Shown here: piece after piece, positions 62,792-64,000 of the stretch | Numbering within the stretch: the stretch's first letter is position 1 | How the letters are laid out: each line of letters begins with the position of its first letter | Source: Streptomyces smyrnaeus | Lineage (GTDB): Bacteria; Actinomycetota; Actinomycetes; Streptomycetales; Streptomycetaceae | DNA: 64,000 bases | Assembly: GCF_017676345.1 (NCBI RefSeq) | Contig: NZ_JAFFZM010000001.1 | Span: 310,001 to 374,000, forward strand | Direction: 5' to 3' | Notes under the pieces: model-generated | Told to the model about the DNA's origin: nothing | What the model saw: only the letters and a program-made list of their open reading frames with translations | Database searches by the model: none | Translations under genes and position numbers: made by a program

Positions 62792-63609
62792 ATGGACAAA
62801 GTGGTGGCCACGGCCGCGGAGGCGGTGGCGGACGTCCGGGACGGCTCGACGCTCGCCGTCGGAGGGTTCGGCCTCAGCGGGGTGCCGGCGGTGCTGATCG
62901 AGGCCGTCCGCGCACGAGGAGTACGCGCTCTCGGCGTCGTCTCCAACAACTGCGGGGCGATGGGCACCGGCCTGGCCCGGCTGCTGGCCGACGGCGCCAT
63001 CGCCCGCGTGACCGGCAGCTACATCGGCGGCAACAAGGAGTTCGCCCGCCAGTACCTGGACGGTGAGATCGAGCTCGAACTCATCCCGCAGGGCACTCTG
63101 GCCGAGCGGCTGCGCGCGGGAGGTGCGGGCATCCCCGCCTTCTACACACCCGCCGGCGTGGGCACGCTGGTCGCCGAGGGCGGGTTGCCCTGGCGGTACG
63201 ACGGGCACGGCGGGGTCGCCGTGGCCTCACCGGCCAAGGAGGTCCGCGAGTTCGACGGCGTCCCCCATGTGCTGGAGCGCGCCATCAGGACCGACTTCGC
63301 GCTGGTCCGGGCCGCGCGCGGGGACCGGCACGGCAATCTGGTCTTCGCCAAGTCCGCCCGCAACTTCAACCCGCCGGCGGCCATGGCGGGCCGGATCACC
63401 GTCGCGGAGGTCGAGGAACTGGTCGAGCCGGGCGACATCGACCCGGACCATGTGCAGCTGCCCGGGATCTTCGTGCAGCGCGTCGTGGCCCTCACTCCCG
63501 GGCAGGCCGCCGACAAGAGCGTGGAGAAGCGCACCGTACGGAACGAAGCGAAGCAGTACGAGGCGAAGGACACCGCGAAGGACGCCGCGAAGCGGAAGGC
63601 GGAGCGCTG

Positions 63610-63610
<1 letters not shown>
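62792..63610 (+). CDS. pcaI: 3-oxoacid / 3-oxoadipate CoA-transferase subunit A
   Basis: Encodes 272 residues from the ATG at 62792. The [20 protein letters not shown] motif, [20 protein letters not shown] and [20 protein letters not shown] are standard for the A subunit. The final 35 residues are a Lys/Glu/Ala-rich helix ([20 protein letters not shown]) beyond the usual end. The protein transfers CoA from succinyl-CoA to a 3-oxoacid. The double IclR neighbour points to 3-oxoadipate (aromatic degradation), but acetoacetate transferases look alike. It overlaps the next gene as TGATG. Confidence 0.88.

Positions 63611-64000
<390 letters not shown>

Overview
The window is high-GC actinobacterial DNA, almost certainly from Streptomyces or a close relative. 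Signs of this are the GC-rich wobble positions, GTG/TTG starts, TTA codons confined to a regulator, a short chaplin, a DasR-type chitin site, a single complete mce transport locus, an XRE-DUF5753 regulator and a Zur-type cluster of zinc-free ribosomal proteins. No rRNA, tRNA, CRISPR array, insertion sequence or prophage was seen. This looks like ordinary chromosomal arm or flank, not an island.

Layout. 1-9.6 kb holds a NanT-like sialic acid symporter (cut by the left edge), a second MFS exporter, a baeRF3-type release-factor-like protein divergent from an extended type B L31, an NAD(P)-binding reductase divergent from an AraC regulator, a GH3 beta-glycosidase with a PA14 insert, and a CDF cation exporter. 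9.9-25.9 kb is one long leftward mce operon. It runs from a short secreted protein and a DUF6801-like secreted protein through mceG, yrbEA, yrbEB, mceA-F and four Mce-associated membrane proteins to a lytic transglycosylase. Nearly all core junctions are ATGA overlaps. 26.5-31.3 kb carries a PucR regulator with two TTA codons, a second secreted protein related to the DUF6801-like one, and a long-chain acyl-CoA synthetase. A shared TTAC-N6-GTAA palindrome lies upstream of these units and suggests one lipid or sterol uptake regulon.

31.3-37.6 kb has a secreted isoaspartyl peptidase, then an acyl-CoA dehydrogenase / 3-hydroxyacyl-CoA dehydrogenase pair divergent from a LysR regulator and thiolase (a beta-oxidation module). 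37.7-41.6 kb has an XRE-DUF5753 regulator divergent from a glutamine-synthetase-like ligase, which directly abuts an amidohydrolase (a split FluG arrangement). 41.7-47.5 kb has an AA10 chitin LPMO with a dre-like site, a membrane PP2C phosphatase, an NmrA-like protein, and an acyl-CoA synthetase with a GAF-LuxR regulator.

47.7-56.9 kb is a complete [NiFe]-hydrogenase maturation operon (winged-helix protein, endopeptidase, hypA, hypB, hypF, hypC, hypD, hypE and hypX/hoxX) with no hydrogenase structural subunits in the window. 57.1-57.9 kb has a short chaplin divergent from a tiny secreted protein. 58.0-60.6 kb is the zinc-starvation ribosomal cluster (S14, L28 // Zur box // L33, L31, CobW-like, S18). 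60.8-64 kb has a double-length IclR regulator divergent from the two subunits of a 3-oxoacid/3-oxoadipate CoA-transferase, the second cut by the right edge.
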